A stretch of 64,000 nt of DNA, taken from NCBI RefSeq assembly GCF_022682495.2, contig NC_071394.1:30786470-30850469 (forward strand). Direction: 5' to 3'. The DNA is from Desmodus rotundus (Eukaryota; Chordata; Mammalia; Chiroptera; Phyllostomidae). The notes beneath the pieces were generated by a model that was not told the DNA's origin, did not search any database, and saw only the letters and a list, made by a program, of their open reading frames with translations. Both the position numbers and the translations under genes were made by a program. Shown piece by piece: positions 33,716-46,235 of the stretch (positions are counted from its first letter, which is position 1; the number at the start of each line of letters is the position of its first letter).

Positions 33716-35765
33716 TTGATTATGCTATTACAGTTATCTCAATTTTCCCTCTTTTCCCCCCTCCACCTGGTAGCTCCCATTTCCTCCAGCAGTCCCCCCT
33801 GCCCTGCTCATGTCCATTGATCATGCGTACAAGTTCTTTGGCTACTCCATTTCCTATACTGTTCTTAGCATCTCCCTGTCTATTTGGTACCTACCAGTTT
33901 GTACTTCTTAATCCCTGTATCTTTTCCCCCATTCTCCCCCTTTCCCTTCCCAACTGATAACCCTCCAAGTGATCTCCATATCTATGCTTCTGTTCTGCTG
34001 TTTGCTTAATTTGTTTTTTAGATTCAATTGTTCATAGTTGTGCATTTGTTGCCATTTTAATGTTCATGCCTTTGATCTTCTCCTTTTTCTTAAATAAGCT
34101 TATTTAACATTTCATGTAATGATGGCTTGGTGATGACAACTCCTTTAGCTTTACCTTGTCTGGGAAGCATTTTATCTGCCTTTCGATTCTAAATGATAGC
34201 TTTGCTAGATAAAGTAATCTAGGTTGTAGGTCCTTGCTTTTCATCACTTAGAGTACTTCCTGCCAGTCTCTTCTAGCCTGCAAAGTTTCTTTTGAGAAAC
34301 CAGCTGACAGTCATACAGAAGCTCCTTTGTACTAACTCTCTGCTTTCCTCTTGCTACTTTTAAGATTCTCTCTTTATCTTTTACCTTTGGCATTTTAATT
34401 ATGATGTGTCTTGGTGTGGTCCTCTTTGTGTCTTGGTGTGGTCCTCTTTGTGTCCATCTTGTTTGGGACTCTGTGCTTCCTGAACTTGCATGTCTATTTC
34501 CTTCACCAATTAAGGAAGTTTTATTTTATTATTTTTCCAAATAAGTTTTCAATTTTTTGCTCTTTCTCTTCTCCTTCTGGCACCCCTATGATTCAAATGT
34601 TAGTACATTTGAAGTTTTCCCAGAGGCTCCTTAGCCTATCCTTGTTTGGGGGGGGGTTCTTTTTTCTTCTTGCTGTTCTGATTGAATGTTTTTTTTCTTC
34701 CTTATGTTCCAAATCATTGATCTGATTCTTGGCTTCATTCACTCCACTGTTGATTCCCTATAATTTTTTCTTTATTTCATTCAGTGTAATCTTTATTTCT
34801 GCCTGTATTTTTTTTATGCTGTTGAAGTGCCCAGTGAGATCCTTGAGCATCCTAATAACTAGTGTTTTAAACTCTGCAACTGATAGATTGCTTATCTCCA
34901 TTTTGTTTAGTTCTTTTTCTGGAGATTTGTTCTGTTCTTTCATGTGGGCCACATTTCTTTGCCTTCTCATTTTGGCAGACTCTCTGTATTTGTTTCTAAG
35001 TATCAGGTAGAGCTGCTTTGACTCACGGTCTTAGTAGCGTGGCCTGTTATAGAAGAGCACACTGGTAAGTTGGATGAGGCAGAGCCTTAGCTAATTGCCA
35101 GGGCAAGGCCACCTGTTGGAACCAGGCTGCTGGAGTCTCAGACATGGTGTCACTGCTCTATGGCTCTGTGGGGGATGGCTCAGAAAGGGGACAATGACTG
35201 CTGCCCGGCCTTGAAATTTTGTCCAGGAGGAAGATTCCCCCCCAGCACTCACCCTGATGTAAAACATTTCAGTTTCTCCCCATATGCCACTGGTGCCCTT
35301 CCAGCTGCTGCCCCAGTGCTGGAGCTCAGAGGGAGTGAGTCTGTGTAAGTCCTCAGTCCATTGAAAGCCATTTAAGAAGAGAAACCTGAGATTTCCACAG
35401 TTTCTTCTGCCACCCAACCCCTACTAGTTTTTACAGCCAGAAGTTATGGAGACTGATCTTCCTGGCACTGGAACCTGGGCTGGGTGGTCTGGTGTGGGGC
35501 TGAGATCTCTCGCTCCCAACGTATCCCTCCCAATTTTTATCTACCACACATGGCTGTGGGACTAGCTGTTCCACATCTCCATGTACCTACGCATCTCCAC
35601 CCCTCCTACCCATCTGGATGCACGTGACTTCTTTAATTCCTTGGTTGTCAGACTTTTACACAACTTGATTTTCTGATGATTCTACGGGAGAGTTGTTTTT
35701 TTGGTTTAGTTGTAATTTTTGCTGTTGTTGTGTGAGGAGGTGAGCTGTGTTTCTACCTTGATTAG
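33716..35765 (-). mobile_element. HAL1-like LINE, minus orientation, nearly full 5' to 3'
   Basis: Reading the minus strand, the 5' UTR starts near 35765 (AAGGTAGAAACACAGCTCACC), then comes a GC-rich leader. An ORF1 remnant starts near 34970 (MRRQRNVAHMKEQNKS, then NKMEISNLSVAEFKTLVIRM) and continues broken to about 34100. The 3' end with CAACTGATAACCCTCCAAGTG on the + strand lies towards 33716. No ORF2 is present. The ORF1 start matches the copies at 23469 and 7039. A 22-bp tandem duplication at 34406-34449 shifts its frame. Confidence 0.7.
34406..34449. repeat. 22-bp tandem duplication inside LINE ORF1
   Basis: The unit starting GTGTCTTGGTGTGG and ending CTCTTT occurs twice exactly (34406-34427, 34428-34449). 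Confidence 0.92.
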
Positions 35766-36579
35766 TATTTTTTTTTCAAATAAAAGGATAGAATAGAATA
35801 AAATAGAAAATATCAGAATGCATCTCACATAGATTAAAATACAATTTTATAAAACTTTTGTCTCGTTTTAGATAAATAACATACAGGTAAGTAGATATGT
35901 AGACAGGTAGGTAGATAGATAGACAGCAGAGAGGAATATGTGTATACTGTCCCATAATCTAAAATATATTTCTTACTGTGATTCATGGATGAAAAGTGTG
36001 AAAGCCACAGCCATAAGAAGGCTGCCAGGAGTACCAGTATAGAGGTCTGATTGGAGGGAACTTTCTAGGGGCAGGGAAACCAATTAGAGGGTATTTGAAG
36101 ATATCTGTAAAGGGCCAGAGTGTGAACAGGGGTGGTGGCAGGATTTAACAAAAAAGTTTTTGTGCAAAAAAATATGTTTTCTCTGGCTTGATCTACACTG
36201 GAACATCATTCCCCTGTTATCTCTACCCTCGGATGGGAACCCGCAGAAGCCTCTTTGACTTGCCTGCCTACTTCCTCGCTATCTGGAGCTTAACTTCCAC
36301 CTGGCACCCCTCCCCAGGGCCCAAGCAAAGTACTCTTTGATGTGTGGGTTTGTTTCAAAGTAATGAAACTAACTCCACATCTGGTTGGTCCAGTAATCTG
36401 TCTGTTACAAAGCAGTGTCCTGGCTTTGGAGACAAAACATTAGGCAAGCGTAGAGATGTAAAAGGCCGCGAGGGTGGTCTTCTCCTCTTAGGGTCACTGT
36501 TAGAAGCCAACCTGGGTCTCCCAGTAGCTCTGCAATTCTTCTGCCTCCAACTTGGGCTTTCAGCCCTCACAATGTTCCT
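35766..36579. other. Intergenic stretch with tetranucleotide repeat
   Basis: A GTAG/GATA-type repeat (TAGACAGGTAGGTAGATAGAT) lies at about 35886-35927. No gene. Confidence 0.5.
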
Positions 36580-36755
36580 GCCAGGTAAATACTGTATTAC
36601 TAACCCCGTTTTTTAATAGATGAAACTGGCAATCAGAGAAGATAAACAATGCCTTCAAGTACCTCCCCCCTAACCTCAGCTAGTAAATGGGGGGAGCGAG
36701 ATTAAAACCCAGGCCCAGGTGACTTCTAAAGCCATGTGTCCACCACCATTAGTAT
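36580..36755 (-). repeat. MIR-like fragment
   Basis: Reversed MIR phrases: CCCGTTTTTTAATAGATGAAACTGG, TCAGCTAGTAAATGG, GATTAAAACCCAGGCCCAGG. Confidence 0.55.
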
Positions 36756-38074
36756 GCAGCCTTTCATTAAATTATGTTTCCTTAAATTTAAAAAGATCTT
36801 TTTAAAAAATGTATTGCAGTTTGTTATACCATAGAAAGTATGGCAAGTGCAAGTATTTACTTGTCACAACATAAGAAGACCGAAAAACAAGAAGGATCAA
36901 TGTCTCATCCAAGATCATAATGTGGTAACGGAGCAAGAACTAAAACCAAGGCTAGCAAGGCCAAGTGACAAATATCTGTTGGCTCTAGAAATTCTAATCT
37001 AATGACTTAGGAGTGTGGATATTGGTCTGGACTTCAGTGAGAGGCCAGTGTGTAAATTCAGTGCATGACTTCTTCCTTGGAATATGGACTTTTCAGCTTT
37101 TCCTGGTTAATTGAACTTGGCATTTTCCTTCACACTTGCATCTCATCTTCTCTGTGAAAGCAGGATGGTTGCTGGGGAATGTTAAAAGAGTACAGACAGA
37201 TTCTACACACAGTGGGGAATTGCAATAACTGTAGAATAATGTGAACTGGCAAGAGTAGCATAAACTTATGTACACTCAAAGACCCTGATCTGGAAAGATC
37301 CCCCACAGACAAGAATTTAAGAATTAAGTTGCCTGGTTGAGTAAATTCGTCTGCCAAATCCTTATAAGAAATGAGAAAATCAAATTAAAGCAAATTCCTA
37401 CCCTCACCTCAGTTTGTTTATTTTTGTTTTTTTTAAAGAAGAGAAAAGACAACCTTGAGATAAATAATGAAAACATGTAAAATATAGTATGGCACAATAA
37501 AACAAACATGAGTTTTGTACTTAGACCCAATTTCAAAACCCATATATTGTGTGCTCTTACAGAAGTAACTTTCCCTCGCTGTCCCTATTTCTTCAGGTAT
37601 GACATTAAATAAAATAAGGCATATAAAGAGCTCAGAATATGGTAAGTGTCCAATAAGTTATAATGTGGACAGAAGAACACTGTACCCAATAACACAATCG
37701 TTGCCACAAGGCACGCTGAGACCTCAACACCAGGCCAACAGGAAGATGGAAATCATTCCGGGATGGCTCAGTCTAAGAGAACTGACCTAACCTTGGGCTT
37801 ATTTGTGGGAAAGGACTCCATCTAGCAAAATCACAGTATTTAAAGACAAGCTTGGATCTGATCCAGCCTGATACTTATACCCAAATGTCTGGAACTGGAG
37901 GCTTGGAAAGGCAGTAAAAATGTGTGAACTATGGATATACTCAAAGTCAACTGGGTAACTGATCTGATTCCAGACACTCCTTCATGTTGAAACATATCCT
38001 TCGCCAGAACCAAGACAAGAGGGCAATGTAGCAGGAAGAAGGGTCAGCATGGGCCAGGAGTTTGTCAGGGCCTT
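36756..38074. other. Intergenic stretch, nothing recognised
   Basis: Frames of 60-75 codons between 37093 and 37536 show no family features. Confidence 0.4.
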
Positions 38075-38520
38075 TGTGATAAGCTAAAAAATGACCCCCC
38101 CAAAAGATACCCATGTCAAATCCCTGGAATGATTACATTATTTGGGGAAAGGGCCTTCTCAGGTGTGATTAAGTTAAGGATCTTAAATGGAGAAGCTTAT
38201 CCTGGATAATCTGGGAGGGGCCCTAAAAACAATCACCACATGTATCCTTATAAAATAAACACACAGAGAAGATCCACAAAGGAGAAGGTAAGGTAAAAAT
38301 GGGGGCATAGACTGGAGTGATGGGGCTACAAACCAAGGAATGCTAACAGCCACCAGAGGTAAGGAATAGACTGTTCCTCGGAATGTCCAGAGAGAATGCG
38401 GTCCTGCCTACACCTTCATTTCAGAATTCTGACCTCCAGATCTGGAAGAATAAATTTCTGCTGTTTTAAGCCATGAAGTTTGGTGGTTTGTTTTTGGCAG
38501 CCCTCAGAAACTACTATGGC
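38075..38520 (+). repeat. MaLR-like LTR
   Basis: Nearly complete: CCAAAAGATACCCATGTC, GTGTGATTAAGTTAAGGATC, AGACTGGAGTGATGGGGC, AATGCTAACAGCCACCAGAGG, GAATAAATTTCTGCTGTTTTAAGCC read in parts, and GGCAGCCCTCAGAAAC. Same type as the fragment at 19403-19560. Confidence 0.7.
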
Positions 38521-40250
38521 CCTGAACAAGGATTTGGGGTTTGAACACGGTTTCACCCCAAGAACAGAAGTCAAGTTCACTGTAAAGGTAGGTAGAGTAG
38601 AAGTCCATCACAGGGTTTCACGGGGAAGACAGCAGTGTGGCATGTTGCTCACTGTCTGAAAGACTTAGGCTGGCCAGACCAATCCAGATCGAACCGTGGT
38701 GGGGAAGAACAAGGAAATCTTAGGTTGGCTCAGGGCACTGGTGGGTTCATCCTACAGAGAGGATATTTCAGTATGCACAGCCACGCAGGGCAAACAGCCA
38801 CAGAAACAGCCATCAGTGACGTTCTGCCAGTAAATGATAATGTCTTGTAGAACCTCGCCATATGTAGTCTGAGATGATGCTGGCTTCAGAAGAAAAAAAC
38901 CAAAGGCCAGAAAATTTGCTGTTCCTGCTATGGAGGGAATCTGTCCTTCCATTCACAGAACAGGCATGTGCATGCCAGCACTGAGGGTGCAGAGGTGAGC
39001 CCAGGCCCTGCCCTCCCAGAGTTCACGGTCTTCTTTGGCTCTCCTCTGTAATGCCCACAGCCTCTCCTAGATCTGAGACTCCCCTGTGTGCTCAGCGAGA
39101 CTCATCGTCCTTCAGCCAACAGTTTCTTTGGCTTGAACAGACCATTCTGCACTCCGTTACTTAAAACTTACCATTTCTTTAGGCTTCCACCTCACAGGTC
39201 GGAGAATCAGTCTCACTGTTACAGTACGATGGGGTTCCCTGGCCCCCAAAAGTAGTATTATTATAGGATTTCATTATAGATGTTCTCAGAAGATACATTT
39301 CTCCCTTCGTTCCTAGGTCCTATCAAAGAAAAAACATGCATCAATTACAGTCCCTATCCTCGTGTGTAATATGTGGTCTAGACATAGTCACTAGCTAGCG
39401 AGCAGTGGGTGTATTACAGTGACATAGAAAATCAGAAAATTTTTTTAAAAGTTGAAATGTCAGTCCAGGCATGAAAGGATTCCAAAATGTGGTAATCTGA
39501 TATTAAATTTGTATTTTCGACCTAGGGCCACTAGAATTAGTCTTATCCAGAAAAACCAGCATGATTATGAAATAAGACAATGTAAAAAAAAATGGGTGCA
39601 ATGAAAGTTTCCTAATAATAAAAGAATTTCTAATTTGTTTTACTATTCTGGCCATGATTGCTTCAGCTGTAAAATGAAAGATATTTACACGCAATCACTA
39701 AAGTCCTTTCAAGCCCCCAAATATTCCTTGGGAAGTTCATTGTAAGAGTTCTCTGTTGTCTTTATCCTTCTTTGAGCTTTTCGTGTAGGTGGAGAGCTTT
39801 TGGATTTCAAAAACCTACAGGCCATAAAGATTGATTGACATGTGAAAAATGGGACTAAGGAAATAGAGCAAACCTGTCTGCTGAAAACCCTGGGTCCCTC
39901 CCTAGGAGGAATATGGCCAACTGGGGGAAATGGAAGGCTGAAAGGCAATAAGCCTAAGCCCAGAGCTGTGAGATGTTTCCAGCTGCCTCCACCAATTCGG
40001 TCCTCACTCTGCTTTCATTGTAGCGCCTACACTGGAATTCCTACACTCCCAACTGATCCTTTTTTCCTCGAACGAGGTTTAACTTTCTGAAGGTTGAAAA
40101 TCATAAAGCACAAGATAATATGAAACAAAAAGGAGGGAAGAGGGAGACGTACTTACAGAACTATAGAATTGAAAGAAACATTTTAATGTTGAAGCCCCCC
40201 AAAAAAGTCTGGATTACTAACTCCTGAGAGAGTTGACTGGCTTGAGTGAC
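38521..40250. other. Intergenic stretch, nothing recognised
   Basis: No gene supported; chance frames of 63-82 codons only. Confidence 0.4.
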
Positions 40251-41780
40251 ATACATTAGCACCTGCCTCCTCAAGCTGATCTGTTTGTTGGTTGCTACGT
40301 GCATGGTGATAAAATATCCTTTAGGGTGGGGTCAAAAATTATATTACCCCCTTATAGCACATCTGTGAATACTGGACTTTTGGACAAATTACTGTAGTTC
40401 ACTAGGCCTCTGCTGTCAGAGGCTGCTTCCCAAATACCAACTTTGAACCTAGCCCTACCATATGGACGCATGGGGTCAATGAAAAATCATGTCCACGGGG
40501 CCCCAAAGCACGAGGAGGTCTGGCAAAAAGTGACAGGTTTTATCCAGGCTGCCGAAGAGAAATGTACTGAGGATAGAAAGACTAAGGAGTTGCACGCCTT
40601 TGGAACGTGTCTATGGATCAAAATGCACTCTAGCAGATTCTTGAGAGAGCCCCTGGTGGCCATGTTAACCTTGGCACTGTTATCATTAAACGGCTATGCT
40701 CATTTCTGGCACCTAACATTGGACACATTGACAGCAATGGGGTTGATGGAAGAGGAAAGAATCTGTTTTGCAGTTTTTAAAAAAAACAGTTCTCAGATTT
40801 CTCAGGCCGCTTGAAATCATGCCAGGGAAATACTTGATTTCAGCATTCTTAAGCTCTGCGATGATGCTGCAAGTGGTGTCCCCCACGTGTGATGATGTAT
40901 TTCAGGGCCAGAGTTTTCTCAAGATGTTCCAAGCCTGCAGGCTCCTGATCCTTTTTCAAATTATGAAGACGATAGTATCCCAGTGAGAGTTGTGATTAGT
41001 CTAAACTCCCCACAGCTGTGAAAGATGAATGTACAAATTCCAATAAAGATTCTGCGTGTTCTGGACTGCATTTACCTACATGACATCGAGGCCTAACTCA
41101 GGGACCACTTAGGAGAACCAGAGCTGCCTCGATGCTACTCCATTTCTTTCAGAGCATCAGCTGCTTGGAGGCTGGCAACCGTTCGGGGAGGACGCCTCCC
41201 TCACACCACTGCCACTGCTCAGCACTGGGTGTTTACATAGAAGGTCTGTGATGTGTGGGGAGAAAAGCAGGGCTGGGAAAATTAAACCCAAGTACATGGG
41301 AATTCAAAGAGGCCTTGCAATTTATTATGTGAAGAGCCAGGAGGATTATAAAACACCTTCTAACTGAAGGGGTTGGCCTGAAGTTGTGTGGAACAACAGA
41401 ACCAGCTGTATCACCACATCTAACTCGCTCAGGTGCTAGCAAGAAGGCAGGCTCGGAGCATTCCTCAGTTACTTGGAAGAGCCAACAAGGTTTTGTTTCT
41501 TATTTGGACACCTTTACCCTACAATACTTCCTTGGAATACTAAGTAAGTGCAATAATACATGCCATGCCTCTTTTACCATATTGAATAATTGAATCATCT
41601 GAAGACACCTGGCTAAACTCCTTCTGAACATCTGACACTCAGCATGCTTTCCAAGACTGGTAAAGAATTGGGGGAAAAGTTCTCACATCATTGTCCATAC
41701 CTATTAACAATTATAGAGGTAATAAATAAGATTCCTCACTTTGAGAAACAAAAGAAAAATACCAAAAATATACACATGTA
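40251..41780. other. Intergenic stretch with an unrecognised 123-codon frame
   Basis: The frame at 40443-40814 is open for 123 codons, but I see no domain, signal peptide or splice context. A second frame overlaps its end. It could be an old inserted sequence. I do not call it a gene. Confidence 0.35.
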
Positions 41781-42488
41781 CAGTATTTTCCCCCTTATCC
41801 ATGATTTCACTTTCCTTGGTTTCAGTTACTTGTTGTCAACTGTGATTCAAAAACATTCCATGGAAAACTTCAGACAGAAATGACTTGCAAGGTATAAGCT
41901 GCATACAGTCTGAGTAGCACGCTGGAATCGCATACCGACCTGCTGCGTCCCACCCGAGATGTGAGTCGTCCCTTCGTCCCGTGTGTCCGCGCTCTGTGCG
42001 CTGCCCACCCGCTAGCCACTTAGTAGCCGCCTCGGTTATCGGATGACTGTCGAGGCATCGCAGGGCTTGTGTTCAAGTGGCTTTTATTTTACTTAATAAG
42101 GCACGAGAGCAGTGATGCTGGCAATTCTGATATGCCAAAGAGGAGCTGTAAAGTGCTTCCTCTAAATGGAAAGGTAGAGTTCTTAATAGGGTACCGTATC
42201 ATCTCACATCGCCACGAAAAGAAGGGTGAGCACAGTACAATGACGTATTTTCAGAAACAGAACTACATTCAGCTAACTTTTATCACAGCATATCATTACA
42301 ATTATTATGACTAATTTATTATTAGTAGGTGTTGTCAAATTTTGTTGTGCCTAATTTATAAATTAAACTATATATAGGTATGGATGCCTAAGAGAAAACA
42401 TAGTATATGTAAGGTTCTGTACTATCTGTGGTTTCAGACATCCACTGGGGGTCTTGAATACATCCCCACAGATAGGATGGGACTACTG
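41781..42488 (+). mobile_element. Tigger (pogo-type) DNA transposon, internally deleted
   Basis: The left end CAGTATTTTCCCCCTTATCC follows TA (41779-41780). The right end, ATAGGATGGGACTACTG, is its imperfect inverted copy. The centre retains the CpG-rich leader of the Tigger transposase gene (CTTAGTAGCCGCCTCGG, TTGTGTTCAAG) and the start of the transposase frame: residues SSDAGNSDMPKRSCKVLPL are encoded at about 42107-42163. After roughly 30 recognisable residues the sequence jumps to the 3' terminal region. The DNA-binding and DDE catalytic domains are gone. Confidence 0.78.
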
Positions 42489-43014
42489 TTTTTTTTTTCT
42501 ATTATGCTCTAACATGATTTTCATGAATGCAGAATATTCTAAAGCTATATATAACATACATAGCTTTATATGGATTGTATATGATTATATATAATCGATC
42601 ATGTACATTCACTTTCATGGTTTAGAGTCCACTGAAACACACCAGGTACAACTCCTGTCATCTGGAGATTTTGAACGGTGCACTATCATTTTACAGTTTA
42701 TCACACGGTCATATGCATATGCAATACGTGCATTGCTCCTTGTAAAGAGACTTCTCCCTCTCTCTAAGGCACAGTAGAAATACAACACGACTGAAGTCAG
42801 GAGTCTCGGTGGAGAGCTGCATGAGCTATAAACATTGTGAAAACACCAACTTCAGGATGATGCGTTAAAATGGGAAGGCGGAAGTGGAAGAGGAAGGACA
42901 CAAGCTGCGACTGTTACAATTATACAAACAACACACACAACTAGAAATGCTTCCTCTTTTATCATTTCGCTGTCCTTTATGCTAACCTTCTACAGGCTCA
43001 TAGATTCTTTCAAC
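42489..43014. other. Intergenic stretch, nothing recognised
   Basis: AT-rich at 42540-42605 with repeated TATATA/ATTATATAT. No gene. Confidence 0.45.
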
Positions 43015-43268
43015 TAGAGTTGACCCTTGATCAACATGGGTTTGAACCATACAGGTCCACTTAAACGTGGATTTTGTTTTCAATAAATCCCTGGACGGTT
43101 TTCCATCACAATCTGGGAGTCTGTGGATGCAGAGGGCCAACTGTGTGCATTGACCCAGCATTTTGTATTTGGAAACTTGAACATCCACGGATTTTGGATC
43201 TGTGGGCGTCCTGAATAAATCCCCTGCAGACATCAAAGGACGGCTAAGTTTTTGAGGAGTCAAAAGTT
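43015..43268 (+). repeat. Tigger-type MITE candidate
   Basis: The left end AGTTGACCCTTGATCAACATGGGTTTGAACC is familiar from a Tigger-derived short element, read here in parts. The right end TTTTTGAGGAGTCAAAAGTT is an imperfect inverted copy. CACGGATTTTGGATCTGTGG lies near the centre right. Confidence 0.55.
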
Positions 43269-43282
43269 GTAAACGAAGATCT

Positions 43283-46235
43283 TTCCTTTTTTAATAATTA
43301 TTTTATTTTTCAATTACAGCTGACATACAATATTATAATAGTTTCGGGTGTACAATCCAGCGATTAGACATTTATATAACTTACAAAATGATCACCCTGA
43401 TAAATCTAGTTCCCATCTGGCTCCCTAAACAGTTATCACATTATTGATGTATTCCCTCTGCTGTACTTTACATCCCCATGACTATTTTGTAACTACCAAT
43501 TTGTGCTTCTTAATCCCCTCACCTTTTTATGCAGCCTCCCAATACTCCCACCCCTCTGGCAACTGTCAAAACTTATGAGTCAGTTTGTTTTCTTTGTTCC
43601 TTTCTTTTGTTTTTTAAATTCCACGTATAAGTGAAATAATATGGTACTTGTCTCTCTCCCTGACATTTCACTCAGTGTAACACCCTCTAGGTCCATGTAT
43701 GTTATCACACAATGTAATTTTTCATTCTTTTTTATGACCAAGTAATATTCCATAGTATATATGTACCATTTGTCTATTAAGTTACTTCTATGTCTTAGTT
43801 GTTGTAAATAATGCCACAATGAATATATAGATACATGTCTTTTAAAATCAGTGTTTTGGGTTTCTTCTAATAAACACCCAGAGGTGGAATTGCTGGGCCC
43901 TTCTTTGTTTCCTGTTACAGCCATTGTTTTAAAATTTTGTCTGGTATAAGTATTGATACCCCAGCTTTTTTGTTTGTTTCTTTGTTTCTATTTTCATGAA
44001 GTATCTTTTTAATCCCTTTATTTTTTATTATTTACTCAACTTCTTTCCACCTTAAGTGAGCTTTGGTTGTAGGTCCTTACTTTTCATCACTTTGCATATT
44101 TTGCACCAGTCCCTCTGGCCTGAAAAGTTTCTGTAGAGAAGTCAGCTGATAGTCTTATGGAAGCTCCCTTGTAGGTAACTGTTTTTCTCTTGCTGCTTTT
44201 AAGATTATCTCTTTGTCTTTAAACTTTTGCATTCAAATTATGATGTGTCTTGCTGCGGGCCTCCTTAGGTTCATCTTGTTCGGGACTCTGTGCTTTCTTG
44301 TGTGTCTATTTCACCAAGTTAAGAAAGTTCTCTGTCATTATTTTTTCAAATAGGTTTTCAATTCCTCTATTTCTCCTCCTTCTGGCACCCCCATGATGCA
44401 AATGTTGGTACGCTTGAAGTTGTCCCAGAGACCACTTAAACTACCCTCATTTTTTTTGGATTTTTTTTTTCTTTTTGCTGTTCTGATTGGTTGTTTTCCA
44501 CTATCTTATCTTCCCAATTTCTTCTTTGATCCTCTGCTTCATCTATTGATTCCCTCAAGTGTATTCTTCATTTCAGTTATTGTATTCCTCATTCTGACTG
44601 GTCTTTTTATCTGTTTTATGTCTCCATTTTTATCTTTCCTATATCTTAGTTCTTACTGAGTTAATCTATTCTTCCCCTAGGTTCGTCGAGCATCCTTATA
44701 ACCAGTGTTTTAAACACTGCATCTGGTAGATTGCTTGTCTCCATTTTGTTCAGCTCTTTCTCTGGAGTTTTATCCTGTTCTTTCATTTGGGACATATTTT
44801 TTTTACCTCCTTATTTTTGGCTGACTCCCTGTGTTTATTTCTATGTACTAACTAGAGCTGCTACATCTCCCAGTTTGGGTAGAGTGGCCTCATGTAGTAG
44901 ATGTCTCATGGAGCCCCGTGGCATAGCCTCCCAGGTTATGTGTGCCCTCCTGTTGTAGTTGAGCCTTAACTGCTATAGGCACGTCAAATGGGAGGGATTA
45001 ACCCTCAGGTCAACTGTCTGCAAGGACCAGCCACAACTACAGCAGTGGAGCTGCTGTGCCCTGGCTAACCCCATGAGGCAGAACTCGCATCCGTGGGGCA
45101 CTGGTGCCCACCAAGTCTGCCCTTTGAGTGTGTCACTCATGGTGGTGGCTGGGAGGTACTGTGGGGTGGTATGAAGCTTTACACTGGGTGTGCTGGCTTG
45201 AGCCTCCCAGGAGGTACAGGCCAAGGTCAGCTACTGTCTGTGCCCTGCCTGGGGCCACCAGCTTGAGACTCAAAGTGATATGCAAATGGTTGCCACTTGG
45301 GCTTCACTTGGAAGTACCTGGGAGAGGCCAAGTTGCAAACTGAGGCTGGCTGCCTCTAGTGGCTGGTTTGGAACCATTTAGCAAGAGGTATGGAGCACAC
45401 TGAGGCCAGATGCTGATTGTCTGGTGTTTGTGAACCTTTGAGAAATTTTAGGAAAGTCCACAGCATGGGCCAAGAAAGGCCATTTGTATGGAATATACAC
45501 TGGAAGCAGCTTGGGTGGGCCCGAAAGTTGGTTGAGGTGAGGTCTCAGGGAATCATCAGGGTGGCGTAAATAGTAGTAGTCAGGTTGATGGAGACTCAGA
45601 TATGGCCTCCATCTGTTCCTATAAGGGAGAGCTCCCAGTAAAGGGACAATGGCTTCTGCCAGCACTTCAGTGGGAGAAAGCTGCCCCTCCAGCCCTCACC
45701 CTGGAGCCAGAAAATTCAGTTCCTCCCCATATGTCCCTGATGCTTTTCAAGCTGCTGCCCCAGTGCTGGAGCTCAGAGCAAGTGAGTTTGTCAGCAAGTA
45801 AGCCCATTCACAGGCCCTTTAAGAAGAATTTCTGGAACTTCAGAAACCTTCTGTCTCACTCAGCCATAATCTCCACTGTTTTTCACAGCCAGAAGTTGTG
45901 ACTCTTCTCAGTACTGGAACCCTGGGCTGGGGAGCCTCGGGTGGGGCTGAAACCCCTAGCTCCTCAGGGGGAACCTCCACAGATGAAATGGTCCTCCCAG
46001 TTTTCAACCACCACATGTGGGTGTGGGACCTGCTCATGTCGCACCTCCACCCCTCCTGCCAGTCTCAACATGGCTTTTCCATCTGTCCTTAATTATAGGA
46101 CTTCTGTTCAACTAGATTTCAGGTGGCTCTCAGTGGTGGTTGTTCCATAGTTTAGCTGTAACTTTGATGTTGTCATGGGAGGATATAAGTACCTCATTTA
46201 CCTTCTCCACCATCCTGACCAGATGCCGCCAAAAA
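43283..46235 (-). mobile_element. LINE-1, minus orientation, complete 5' UTR and ORF1, most of ORF2 deleted
   Basis: Reading the minus strand, the element starts near 46235 (TTTTGGCGGCATCTGGTCAG, AGGATGGTGGAGAAGGTAAATG). It has a GC-rich 5' UTR of about 1.3 kb and an ORF1 remnant in about 44850-44050. A piece of the ORF2 N-terminal region (43925-44040) is joined near 43920 to the ORF2 C-terminal end and 3' UTR (43283-43920, ending in the AATAATTATTTTATTTTTCA region). The 5' UTR matches that of the element at 22560-24755. Multiple stops disable all frames. Confidence 0.75.

Noticed and set aside
40641..40665. CTCF-like CCACCAGGGG on the minus strand
   Set aside because: The right half of the motif fails (CTC instead of GCGC).
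40443..40814. 123-codon frame
   Set aside because: Open but featureless, with no homology I recognise and no promoter or splice signals. Chance or an old insertion is more likely.
43580..43924. Minus-strand 114-codon frame resembling a LINE ORF2 end
   Set aside because: It is the C-terminal remnant of L1 ORF2 within the element at 43283-46235, not an independent gene.
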